NCBI RefSeq assembly: GCF_000226115.1
Contig: NC_016461.1
Coordinates: 2,542,001-2,606,000, forward strand
Source: Thermothielavioides terrestris NRRL 8126
Taxonomy: Eukaryota > Ascomycota > Sordariomycetes > Sordariales > Chaetomiaceae
Reading direction: 5' to 3'
DNA: 64,000 bases
Part shown: one piece after another, positions 48,069 to 60,011 of the stretch
Position numbering within the stretch: position 1 is the first letter of the stretch
Layout of the letters: every line of letters begins with the position of its first letter
The notes under the pieces: model-generated
Database searches by the model: none
Seen by the model: the letters and a program-made list of their open reading frames with translations, nothing else
What the model was told of the DNA's origin: nothing
Translations under genes and position numbers: made by a program

Positions 48069-50154
48069 TCAGGGGTCGACCTTGACCCTCTTCACGTCGC
48101 CGCCCACCTCGATCGGCTCGGGATGCGTCCCATTCGCACCGCCGATCTCGGGGCTCTTCCGCTTCGGCGGCCCGGGGTCGTCCCTGAGGAACGACGGGCC
48201 GGTGCCCACCACCGGCGTGGCAAAGTTCAGCGGGCTCGGAAGCGTGTTGTTATCGCCGCCGCGGAAGTTCCAGTCCGGGTAGAAGCTGCTGGGGCTGGGC
48301 AGGAATTCGTTGTTGAGGAAGCGCGACGGCAGGGCCGACACGGGCGTGTCGATGTTCATGGCGTTGTTGTTGTTCTGGTGCGGAAGCGGCCGGGCGAACG
48401 GATTCGGCGGCCCGGTGGCGCCGGCTGAGAGCAGCGTCTCGGCGGGCAGGGCCGAGGCTGACGGCGAAGGTGGCGGCAGGACGACGCCTGTGGAATGCGA
48501 TTCCATCGGCCGCCGTGGCGGCTGCGACGTCATCTCGGTCGTCGTCGAGCCCCGGGGAGACGTCGTATCGTTGGTGGCGCTGCCGCCGTCCGACTCGTCC
48601 GGAATTTGCACCTTCAGCCGCGGCCGGGAGACGCCGCCGCCTACCTGCAGGCTATTTGACCGCGAGGGCGGCGTGCAGACGGTTTCTGGAATGGACCCTA
48701 ACGACCCGTTCCTCTTGAGCTGCGGCTGCGCCTGTGTGTTTGGCAGCTGCGACGCCGGCGGCAAGCTCGAGTTGGCGCCCCTCGAGGCGGTACCAGCGTC
48801 GACCGACTGGGATCTGCTGGACGGTGTCTCTGACTTCACGTCTCCTTGGAAGGCCGCAATGTGCTGCAGGAGAACCGACTTGTGTTCGTCAATAGGCGTA
48901 AAGATGCTGCCTCCCTTACGAGGCGGCTGTTTCTTGATGTTGGTATCCAGAAGAAGGGGCTGGCGTGCCCTTTCCATCGGCTCTAACTTCGGCTTCGGCT
49001 CCATGGGGGCCGGCGGTGAGGAGCTCTGGGTGGTCGGAACCACAATCAAGGGCGGCTCCTGTGCAGGCGGGGGCGGGGGCGGTGGCGGGGGTGGTAGATG
49101 TTGCTGAGGCTGCGGCGGGCTCTGCATAGGGTGAGCCTGCGGTTGCGGTGGAGGGGGCGACATGTGCGGAAGGGGTTGCGGAGGAAGCTGCGGAGGCAGC
49201 TGTGCAGCGGAGGGCTGCGGCGGTGATGCGGAATGGCGCGGCGCCGGGTGGCCTTGGGGAGGGAATGGAGCGGGCCCGGAGGACCTCCGCTGCTCGTCCA
49301 CATACGGCTGCATCTGGTGGGGTTGCGTCTGTGGCTGGGAGTAGGGATATTGCGCGTGTGATTGCGGGAGCCCGTGAGGCATGGGTGGCGGCATATTTGG
49401 AGGGTTCTGGGCGTTGTACATGTTCGGTTGCGGCATGAAGGCGAAGCCATTCACAGCCTGCGGTTGAGCTCCGGGCGGCGGGCCAACCGGCTGGCCCACC
49501 ATCGCCGGCCCCATTCGCCGCACGTCGTTCCGCGACGACGGCCGGGAGCCCATCTGGGGCTGCGGAGTGTGACCTCGCGGGCCGTTCGCCGGGTGCGATC
49601 CGAAAACGCCGTTGGGGATCGGAGGCGACGCCGAGGGCGTTTGATGGCGGATCTGGGGAAATGGAGGTTGCATGCCCTGGAGGGGGCCATTGTAGACGTG
49701 AACGTCCATCCCATCACCTTGTGGCGGGCTACCGTTCTCGTCGTCATCGTCCTCCTCTTCGGCCCCACCATTGAAGTCGGCCGGGCCCTTGTGTTCATTC
49801 GGGCCACCGTGCTATGATGGCGTCGTGTCAGCTGCACGAACTAGGCCCGCGGTTGAAGATAAGGGGTGAACATACGAAAGACCATCGCGTTACCAGCTCC
49901 CGCAAGTCGCCCGAGCAATACTCGTACAGCTTCTTGTTGCTGCCGAATATGATCACGGCGACATCAACAGAGCAGAGAACGGATAGTTCGTGCGCCTTCT
50001 TGAAGAGTCCGCCTTTGCGTTTGAGAAACGTACTGGCCGCGAGGTACGCGATTAGCAAGATAGGGCGACAGGAGACCTCGCCAGGGGGCTTTTCTTACAC
50101 CGAGCGATTCCTGTCATCTTTGATCGCCTTGATCTCAATCTTCCTGCGGCCCAT
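48069..50154 (-). CDS. rlm1: Rlm1-type MADS-box transcription factor
   Basis: A MEF2-like SRF/MADS transcription factor acting at the end of the cell-wall-integrity MAP kinase pathway. About 651 aa from exons 50154-50099, 50032-49876 and 49811-48069. The exons join [19 protein letters not shown] to [20 protein letters not shown] (MADS domain, residues 1-57) and then, after ELVTRWSF, to [16 protein letters not shown], the conserved post-MADS segment of fungal Rlm1. An acidic run and a very long Pro/Gln/His-rich activation region follow, with a polyproline stretch. The C-terminal part includes [11 protein letters not shown] and ends KRVKVDP. Several SP/TP sites could be MAPK targets. The assignment rests on the MADS and [12 protein letters not shown] motifs. 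Confidence 0.92.
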
Positions 50155-53100
50155 CGTGGCGGCGGTCGCTGGGCGGGCGAAGTGACGCCGACACCAAAAC
50201 TACCGCGATGAGCGGATCCGCCGCGCGAAGTGTGATATCGTATTGCGTCGCGAATTGCTGGCTGATGGTCGACGACAAAGCTGAGCTATCCTCACGAGGT
50301 TGAGGCACACGTCGATGTATTCTGGTACAGCGACGCCAGCAACAACAACCGAGTATCTATCTGGCGGGGCAACAGCGACGTGCGATAGTCCGACTGCAGC
50401 TATCGTGCGTCCACGCAGTAGCGCGACTTTCGCGGGCTAGTCTCGAGGTGGAGATGTTGCTGGGACTGGCGTCAAACCCTCCGACCGGCGACAAATGGCG
50501 ATGACGGGGCGGAGGCCTTCTTTTGTGCCCTGCGGTCCGCAGCGGCCGCAGATCTCGACCGACGATGTCAATTCCCCTGTCGCCGACAAGGGTTCGCCAA
50601 AAGATACTCCGGTACTTGCTGCGGCGCTGGTGCAGTTCGAGGGCGATGAGGCTGGATCTGGTGATGCTAATAATAGATGCGGAGTTCAGAAGACGAGAGG
50701 CAGAGGGTGCAGCGAGTGGGAGGGAAAAGGCCAGGGCAGCCTGGGCGAAAGGGGAGCCCTCGCAGGGAGGCCGGGAAAGCCACGAGTCAGGCTTGGCAGA
50801 CCCCACAGACGGGAACGGCGGGGGCAGGAAAACGAGGACGTGCGTTGATTGGATGGTTGCACCTCAGACCGCAACGTCGATCAGAGGTTTACTGCAAGGT
50901 GCTGCACAACGCAGTACATACGGGTACGAAAAACGCACCCGTTTCAGCGTGCTGCTTTGTTGATCGCCGGTGTCGAGGCAAGAACCGGGTGCTGAGCCCA
51001 GAGTTCGACGCGATGAATAAAGAGAGATTCGATGTCTTGGACGGTCAGACAAAGGAATGGGTGTAGCAGAGGACACATAACAACCGCGGGGCCAACGCAA
51101 CTGAATGCTCATTGGAGAACGGAGTACATAGTATGGAAGAGGGGTTAGAGCATCCGATGAGGCAAGATCACACATTTTTTGTTCTTCTTTTCTTTCTTTT
51201 TTCTTTTTTTCTTTTTCTTTTTTTCGTTTTCATTTCTTGTACAGTTATTTGCCCGCTTTGGGGCATTCTGGAAGCCGAAATCTGGTCAAGATCCTGGAGA
51301 GAGCTCTCCAGATCACGCACGGTCCGGTTGCATTGCGCGGCCGAATGGAATTGGGGAAAGCCGTAGGAAAAGTCGAATTGACATTGATTGATACCCCTAC
51401 CCAGGGACCTGGCCTGAAAAGGTGTCGATCCGCAGTGCATCCAAGGGAAAGGGGCCTTGCCGCACGCGGGAGCTTGCCGTACCCCTCCCTCCTCCCCGTT
51501 TGGCCGGCATCAATCTCAAACACGCCAAACACAACGCAAGGGCATCCAGGAACCAGCTGGCTGGTGGGGTCAGCTTGCCCAGCGGGCAGTGCACCCCCAG
51601 TTCCCAACTACACTAGCTCGGTTCCGAGGCAAGCTGGCCGGCAAGAGCCGCAAAGGCGATATCACCAACTAACCGGACAGCGACAGCAGGCTTGCTCAGC
51701 CAAATCCTGTCTAACCCGTCCAGTGACAGGATGCATGTATGGATCACACCACATGGCCATGCAACAGGCGCAACTTGCTATTCAGCTCGTTTTCGGGAGC
51801 ATGGGCTTGGAGGTTGACCCACAGACGGACAGACTCACCGACCTCAAGCTCAACAGGCCCTGAAGCCCAGGTGTGATTCGTAGTGTACTACGAAGTACTG
51901 CATTCGAGGGTCCCAAATTCAGCGCAGGTGGAGCTTTCGTTCCTGCCGCTGGGGTTGCACGGCATCACCACGGCCCGCAGCGCCCATATCTCATCGCCCC
52001 AAACAGACTCGGAAGACCTGGGACGATTTTTGGCCGACGCGGTTCACTTCTTTGACGAGCTTGTTCGAGAAGCGAAGCGCAAACTACAATGCCCCGGAAG
52101 TTGGTCCCGATTTCCAATCGTAATGGTCACAGCCCGTGCTCACACCGAGACTCACATGCACACGATCCCTGCTGCAGAGAGCCCCATGCGGCGCAGCCCG
52201 TCGGCTGATGAAGAAGGCTGAGCGTGATTGCGTGCGAGGCGCCTCAGATATTAGCCCACTTGGCGCGTCGCAAGCGCCGACGAGGGTTAAGTTGGATGTT
52301 ATTGGGCAAAATGATTTTCAATTTGCCCACTTGCGATGCTCATGCATAAGCGCGATCTATTTTTAGCTATTTTTAGCAACAACTTCCCCCTGCACAGGAA
52401 GCTGGAGTTGAGATCCACCCGCATCCTCAACTTTCGGTCCCTTGCTCGATTTTGTGATGACGTGCAGGTTCAGAATGGTTGAAGCTATCAGCTGCTCCGT
52501 GATGGACGAAGCGAAGCTCGCCGTTACCGCCGAGGTCGCCCAGGGTCCAGCCAATCATCTCGGTGATCCCAACATGCCACAACTTCCATCACGCAAGTAC
52601 TCTATCGATGCTCCCGTCGGCCAGCTATTCTCAGTTGCGTCCCCGCATCTCATCCTCGACACCAACACCCTTCCGCTCACCAACACCCTTCCGCTCAACG
52701 GCTCTGCGGGTGTGACTCTGCTGCGTCGACCCAGGCCGTTGGGAATGACGACGCGGTCAGCGTCCAGGGAAGGCGGCGGTTAAGCAAGGTGCTATCCCGC
52801 GTTGCGACGCTCAGATGGTGATAAACATAGAACTCTGCTTGAAGTTGGACCATTTCTCATACTGCCATGAAGTTACTGCCGAGTTGACGACGATGGTCAC
52901 GCTTCAGCAAGGTGTGCATACCTCCGGATTGAAGAGCAGGTCGGCGTGCGTCATCACAATCTCGAGCAGACATGGCCGATGATACACCCATCATCCGTCC
53001 GGCATCAATGCAAAAAGAACAGAACAGACCGAATTGTCGCTAACCATCATCACACATCTGCATCCGATATGAGACCCCACACAACCTATTCCCAACTAGG

Positions 53101-54190
53101 GTCAGATCTCGAGCTCTACAGCCCAAGCAGGTTTGGAGATTCCGGAAGTTCCGTCCAGACTATCGCGGCTGTGCAGCCTTGTAGCACAACCTCGAGAGAT
53201 CCGACGGCCCGCGCCTACCTACACAGCAGTAGCACGCGACCGAGCCCTATCGTTGGTTCGGACGGCTCTCGCCGCATCCGTGCGGAAACAGGTAACGTGG
53301 GCGGATATGGCGACAGGCCAGAGCAGTTGACGACCGTCAAAACTGATTGTCGCTTCCAGCCGCCAACACGGCGTACGGGAAGGGAGCTGGCAGGAGAGCC
53401 AAAAGACAGAGGCGTCTGCCCCCAACTTGTCTGCCCCAAGGCGTCAAATCCAGGTGAATGGTGCTAGCCAGCGCGCTGTGTGGCCAACGAGGGTGACGTT
53501 GAGGGAGCTCAGTGACAAGAATCGTTCAGACCAGTGCTCTAGCATGGCCAGGAACGGAGCAGAAGGTAAGGAGCCAATTCGAATCCGGTCCTGCTTCAAG
53601 CACCACCGCTCTTTCCAGCGCCCCTAGCACAGGAAATCGAGATGGCCCCGCCGCGGAATCGAGAGCGTGAACGCCAAGTCGCGACGTTCCGTTATACTTG
53701 GCTAGTTAGACGCGCGCCGGCAAATCCGGCACGCCTCATTTGCGGCGAGTGTATCCTGTCAGTGTAGACGCGCCGCATTGGCAGGTTTGACTTGGCATGC
53801 CGGCACCGCTGAAGGTAGTATGGCTCTCTCGGGGCATCGAGGATGAGAGAGCTCCTTTTAAGCGGTACGCCGTGTGGTTGCGATCCCGCCAGACCGCACA
53901 ACCCGGGGAAGGGCAGATGGCTGTTGAGCATCCGATTGGATGGGCCATGGCTTTGCATCCCAATGCGGTAAGTAGCAAGAACCAACTGGCTGTGCCCCGG
54001 TGTCTCAGCAGAGAGCAACAGAGGAAGGATTCAATGACTTGAAACCGCTTGCTAAGGCACGGAATCCCAAGCCCGAGAAATGAACTGTGGCACAACTCAC
54101 GATGTGGCTTGGGACCGAGATGTGAGGCCCAAATGGCGCCAACGACATACGAGAGTATCCCAAGGGCAAGAGAGACAATACACTCGGGTT
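50155..54190. other. 4-kb gene-poor divergent region
   Basis: This lies between the starts of the Rlm1-type gene and the SGNH gene. A 60-bp T/C-rich tract (51174-51234) and many short frames occur. A 113-codon frame at 52442-52783 shows no homology that I recognise, and a direct 14-bp repeat (CACCAACACCCTTCCGCT) lies within it. I see no RNA gene. The region nearest 50155 presumably contains the long leader of the regulator gene. Confidence 0.5.
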
Positions 54191-54195
54191 GACAG

Positions 54196-54203
54196 TATAT
54201 AAG
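54196..54203 (+). promoter_or_regulatory. TATA box of the SGNH gene
   Basis: TATATAAG lies about 93 bp upstream of the ATG at 54296. Confidence 0.5.
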
Positions 54204-54295
54204 TTCAGGGGCTGTGACCGTCTTCTCATGCTGCTAAAGCCCTCGAGGTAGGACTCTGACGCTCCAGGCCGCTGGGCTTTGTTAGTTATTCATTC

Positions 54296-57200
54296 ATGGC
54301 TCCCCAATCGCTCCTACGGGCCGCCCTCGCTGTGCTCCAGCTCGTCGGTGTCTTCGCCACGTCGGTCAGCGGACAGAGCGTGGCAGCCAGGCGATCACCT
54401 TGGGCTGATACCGTCACAGGTTTCGCACCTGACGTGAGTCTTGCGGATGACTGGAACGCCTCCTACCCGCAGTATGAAGGCTTCTCCTCGCCTTGGCCTG
54501 CCGTCCACAACAGCCGGGCAGCTCGAAGTGCCGATGGCAACGATACGGAGCTGGAGGACACCAGCTCTGCCCTCCCGCGCAGAGCCGCAAAGGACTTCTA
54601 CCTTCGGGTCATGCCCCTGGGTGCATCGATCACGCAGGGAGTACACTCAAGCGACAATAACGGCTACAGAAAGTGGATCAGGGAGCAGTTGCGATGGCAG
54701 GGTTGGAAGGTGAACAGTAGGGAGCACTCTTCTAGCCCCCTTCGACACTAGAACACCCGGTCACTGACTCGATTTGCTTCCAGTGGTTGGGTCGGTGCAG
54801 ACGGGCACGATGAAGGACAGGGTGAGTCCCCCAGTTCTGGCAAAAGGACCCGCAACTGAAAGGATGAGGAGAAAATTAAAAGATAGAAAGGAGGGCGGGA
54901 GCTGACGGGTTGCGTACCAGGACCACGAAGGCCACCCTGGCTGGGTCATCACGGAAACCGGGCAATACAACGGCGTCCAACAGGCCTGGGACGCCGCTAA
55001 ATGGATGAAGCCCAACTTGGTCCTCCTGAACGTCGGCACAAACGACTGCAGCAACAACATCGACCTCGACCACGCCGGGGACCGGATGGAAGCCCTGGTA
55101 ACCGACATCTTCAACTCGGTGCCCGGCGTGGTGGTGATCATGTCGACGCTGCTGCCGAGCCCGGGCGTCAAGGACTGCGCGGCGCGCGTGAGCGCGCAGT
55201 ACCGCGCGGTGGCCAAGAAACTCCAGAACGGCCGGCTCGCGCTGGCCGACTTCAACGCGGCCATGAGCGGCGACGCGTCCATGTTCAGCGACGACCCGAT
55301 CCACCCGAGCGACGCCGGATACAAGTTCATGGCGTCCGTCTGGTGGGACGCCATCGCCAAGGTGCAGGACGCCATCACGGCGCCGCTCGACAACGGCAAG
55401 GACGACGACGCCGGCGCGTCCGCCACCTGCGCCAAGGTCGCCGGCGTCTCGCGCGGGCCCGTCCTCACCCAGCAGGGCTCCGGCCACGACGACGGCGGCT
55501 ACGTCCACAGGTCCCAGCCCCGCGGCGTGCTGCCCAGCCTCAGGTTCGGCAAGCCGGCCGACAAGTCCGAGGCCAGCCAGATCCCAGGGCTCATCTGGTT
55601 CGCTCAGCTCACCAACCCCGGCAACGTGGACCGCGAGAAAGCGTTGGACGACTGGGTAGGCAACTCCCTCAGGCCCTCACTGTCTTGTCTTATCAAGCCC
55701 GATTTGATCCGTCCGTCGGCGAGGGGCCGGCCTCGGTCGGGTGCTGACACGTTTTTTCCTTTTGGGGTTCGTTTGCCCTGAATTAGATTCGCATATACCG
55801 CAGAACCGCGACGGACAAGAAGAACGAGTATTGGTTCCGCGAGAACCTGGGCAACGGCAACTTCGCGGACTCCGTTGCGCTGGATGTCGGACTGAACTGT
55901 GATGACGGGGAAGGTAAGGACCCTCTTGAACGACGAAGACGGCTGGCTGAAGTAACTCGCTAAGACTCGGGACCTTTGTCCCTTTTTTTCTTCTAGCTTT
56001 TGCCTGGGCCGACTTTGTTTGTGGAGCCCCCTTTTCTCCGCAGTGTCAGGGGACTCGCTCACTAACCGAGTTCGCTTCGTTCGCGTCTAGGACAATGATG
56101 GATTGGGTGAGTTACTATCTTGTCTCATGCGTCCGATCCCGGGAAGTTAGGGAGTTTTTCCTGCTGATGGTCCATCCCTCTTCGTGGTATTAGCCGACTT
56201 CTGGTGCATTGGAAGCAAGACAATCTCGGTTTCCATCAACAAGAGGACAAGGCCGCCCACGGTGAGCGGTGCTGCCCCTTCCATCTCCGGTTTCCTAGCC
56301 AGACTGACAAGATGTATACGTATGCTTCTAGTTCACGTCCATCGGCGTGGTCGTCCCGGATATTGCACCCTTCAAAGCGTCCGATGTCCGGATCGCCGAC
56401 ATCGACGGCGACGGCAGGGCGGACCTCTGCTTCGTGCATGACAACGGTGATATAGGCTGCTCGCGGAACGGGGGGGTGGGCACCAACCACTACTGGCAGG
56501 GCTTCTCCACCGCCGACGGCCTGCGCGGCATTGTCTTCACCGGCAAGCAGAAGGGGAACAAGAACGGAGTCCGTCTAGGTACGTCGTTTGTTTCCTTCTC
56601 TCTCCTGATCTCACGTCTACTCGAGAGACTGACATTCGATGGGGGGAATAAGCCGATCTTAATGGGGAGTACGTATATATATGCTCGACGATGGGCCTTC
56701 GGATCGCGCGTTGAGCAGTGTTTGCTGACTTATTCGCCTTCGTCTTTCGCTTTTGATAGCTTCCGAGCCGACTGGATGTGGATTGGCGATGAAGGGGACG
56801 TCGACACCTACATCAACCAGCGTGGCACTGGCGCCGGCATTGTACGTTGCATCTGCACTCTCCGCCGGCTTGGCCCGGGGAGCCAACGGAGCCAGCGTAG
56901 TGTCAACTTACTGACAGGCCCTTCCTGTTAGGTTCCGCAGTGGACCGCCGCCGGCATCACCCACGCCGGTTTGAACACGCCCAACACGGGGGACAGGATC
57001 GTTTTCGGCCGCATCTACGGCTCGAACCGGCTCGACTACGCCCACCTCAAGGAGGCAGACGACCACTACGACATAGAGGTCTGGGAGAACCTGGGCGCCG
57101 GAGGGACAAAGCTCAAAGGTCTGCCAGCGCTGCTTGATCTATGTTATTCCTCTCCCCCCATAGTCGATTAGGGACTGACAGATGATATCTCCGCTGTTCT

Positions 57201-58629
57201 GTAGCCGACGGAGTGTTCTACTGCGACATGACGGGCAGCGGCAGCGACGACTACGTGTGGATCTACATGGACGGGCACGCCGACGCGGCCGACTTCTTCG
57301 CCAACATCCACTCTCCTCCCGACTGGGGCCACAGCATCACCATCTCGCTACGCGTGCCTGGGCCGCGCATGGGCATCCACCTCGCCGACTGGGACGGGGA
57401 CGGCCGCTGCGACGTGCTCGTGCAAGACAAGGCCACCGGGGCTCTGACGATGTGGCACAACGATGTATGAACCCTCGCTCTCCTCCCGCTTGAATTGTTC
57501 AGGACGGTGGGTGGTTAATGCCGTCTCGTCGCCCAGTATGATGCCAAGGCCAAGAAGCTCCAGTTCAGCAACCAGGGCGTCAAGTCGGGCGCGGCTCGCT
57601 GCACCGAGGGGTGGGGGGTCGGCATCTTCGACCGCGGGCTCCGTCTCGCCGACATCGAGTGAGCAACCCAAATCCCCCTATTTTGATTCCATCCAGATTC
57701 CCTTCTCCCTGCCTTGCAACTGACGACTGACGCTCGAATCCAGCGGCGACGGGCGGGCGGACTACCTGTGCATCCAGCCGGACGGCACGGTGACCGCGTG
57801 GCTCAACCGGGCGGGCGGCATGACGGACGCCGGGCAGGTCAAGGCGACGGAGGGCTTCGACCGGGCCAACCTGCGCTTCGCCGACGTCGAGGCGTCCGGG
57901 CGCGCCGACCTGATCCACCTGGACAAGTACACGGGCGCGGCGACCGTGTTCAAGAACGACGGCTACCGCCCCGGCGACAGGGACAAGAACCGGGGCAGCT
58001 CATTCCACTGGACCAACCGCGGCGTTTTGTATGCGCCTATCGACCGCGGTGAGAACATGGTGCGTTTCTTTTATTTCTTTTCACCGCTTACTGTGCCGGC
58101 ACGCAAGACTCGTTAGGAAGGGCCAAGGAAGCTAACCACCCCCTTTTCAAAAAGCATTTCGTCAACTTCGGTGGCCTCGGACGGGCCGATCTGCACCATA
58201 CCTGGCCCGACACGAACAAAGTAGGTCGCCCACCTATGGCTGTCACGGAGCGAGTGCCTTTGGCGCAGACAGAGGGCAAAAGACGGGGGGAAGGGAAACA
58301 GAAATGGAAACTGAACACGGCGGACCGGCAGGCCGAAACCTTCTTCAACGAGTGCGGCGGAGCCGGAGGGGACGACGGGCCAGTCGGTGAGTCGGTCCAA
58401 TATCCCCCCCCCCCCCCCCCCCCCCCCCCCCCGCAATCCGTGCCCAGACTGTAGAAGCCGTAACTCCAAACATTGCTGGTGCTTTTCCGTGTGGCTGACG
58501 AGGAGGTACCGCACCTTTGTCCCAGGCGACCCGGGTCTTCCTCCCTACTCCAGTTCTGGCAAGCGCAGACTGAGGGTGAAACGGAGCCGATTTGAAGCAA
58601 GTTGGGGAGAAAGTGGATGGCGGTGGTAG
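54296..58629 (+). CDS. secreted SGNH/GDSL hydrolase with FG-GAP (VCBS-like) repeats; frame break at 56088
   Basis: A secreted CE3-like esterase domain is fused to FG-GAP/VCBS beta-propeller repeats. Proposed exons: 54296-54716, 54784-54821, 54921-55655, 55787-55913, 56071-56106, 56194-56261, 56332-56578, 56653-56668, 56760-56841, 56932-57118, 57205-57464, 57537-57658, 57744-58059, 58155-58220, 58332-58386 and 58526-58629 (about 958 aa). The start MAPQSLLRAALAVLQLVGVF is a signal peptide. SGNH blocks: MPLGASITQG (Ser nucleophile; GAS instead of GDS), GTNDCSNN, and DDPIHPSDAGY (Asp/His). The repeats carry DIDGDGRADL, DWDGDGRCDVL and DIDGDGRADYL calcium-type loops. A 16-nt exon supplies ADLNG. 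Exon 56071-56106 contains an in-frame TAG at 56088-56090. The gene is either broken, misassembled or spliced in a way I cannot see. The last two exons are tentative. Likely acts on plant cell-wall acetyl esters. Confidence 0.75.
58404..58432 (+). repeat. 29-base poly-C run
   Basis: An uninterrupted run of 29 C lies in the proposed last intron of the SGNH gene. Homopolymer length is uncertain in any assembly and the run may be longer or shorter in the cell. Confidence 0.8.
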
Positions 58630-60011
58630 AGGTGAAGGAGGTGGAGGAGACGATGAGGTGGTGGAGTGAGGAAGAGAATAAGAAGGAGGAGGAAACGCAG
58701 GAGAGGGAGGAGGATGCCTCCCAAACTCAGCGCCTGCAATGGAAGCCATTGCGACGCGCATACGATACGTGTGCTCACACGTAATGTATATTTCCTACAT
58801 TGTAGCACTATGTAAAACCTGTTTAGCTTACTCGCGATTTGGTCTGTTCTGGCACCTGAACCTAGGCTGCGTGGTGAGCGGAACGGCCCAGCGACCATGT
58901 CAGTGTTTCCTCCCTCCCCAAACACAAGGCTTGGGCCAAGGATGAAAGTGCAGCTTCTATTGCTCAGCGCTGCAAGGTTTTGTTCAGAAAGCGTGACTTG
59001 CGATGGAGGATGAACACCATGTATATCGGCAGCCGTGTCCTTGAGCTTCTGGTGGTCGCTCAAGCCAAGGCTTTGACCTACAAACTACCCCTTGCAGTGA
59101 CCATATCGGACAGAAGGAAATTCTGCTTAGTAGCCGAGCTGGCAACATCGTCAACATATGTACATGTTCTGGTTGTTTTCTGCTGTTGGCGGCGGTGTGT
59201 GATCACGGTGGAAGAAACCGCTACTACACTTTCATGGGCGGCACAGCAATAAAAGAATGGCAACAATTCTCAACCGGAAGTGGTGTACGGAATAGGTCAA
59301 TTCGCTTCTTCCCTCTCCGTTCCCGTTCTTACACAGGATGGAACATGCTATAGAAGGCCCCTGCCAAAGTACATCATACCTTACACCGATCTCGATTCTC
59401 CCTCAATCCATCATCCCACAGGATCCCAAGCCACGCCCATAAGAGGCAGGAATAAAAGAGGCGGATGCTCGACCATCATCCATCCGCTTGTCCATCCGCC
59501 CATCCATGGGCATAACCATGCCTCCCAGTCGAAACACACAAACGCCTTCCCGTGCGTGCTGGATGATATATGAACCAAAACCCGAAAAGGCAGCACCGCC
59601 CAAGAAATAGATGCCGCAGCCGCGGACCCTTCAGCCGGGGAATGAAGCAGGCCAAGTAGCACACTGCAACCTTAATACCATTCAACGCCGCGCCCACGAA
59701 AACCCGGAGACGATTCCCTTGTTTGCATTTTCCCCATCGATCCCCGTCCCCACCCAGCTTCCCTTGCCTCGCAAAGTAGAGCGGATGTCGTCCTGAAAGT
59801 CGGTTAAGAATGACGCTGATGCAGTCGTCGTCAGGGGGCGCGCTGCACGCGCCATGAAACAAACAAACCGAAATCCTCCGCTCGATCCATCCCATCTGAT
59901 GGCTCGATCGCTCGAAGGAACACCAAGCCGGACAATACGCCCGGAGGCTAGTTAGCGCAGGACCCGACAAACCCAGATACCCCATCCCCCAACACGATGC
60001 CCATGGACCAC
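58630..60011. other. convergent spacer between SGNH gene and taf1
   Basis: 1.4 kb with no convincing gene. It holds the 3' regions of both genes. Short open frames only. Confidence 0.5.
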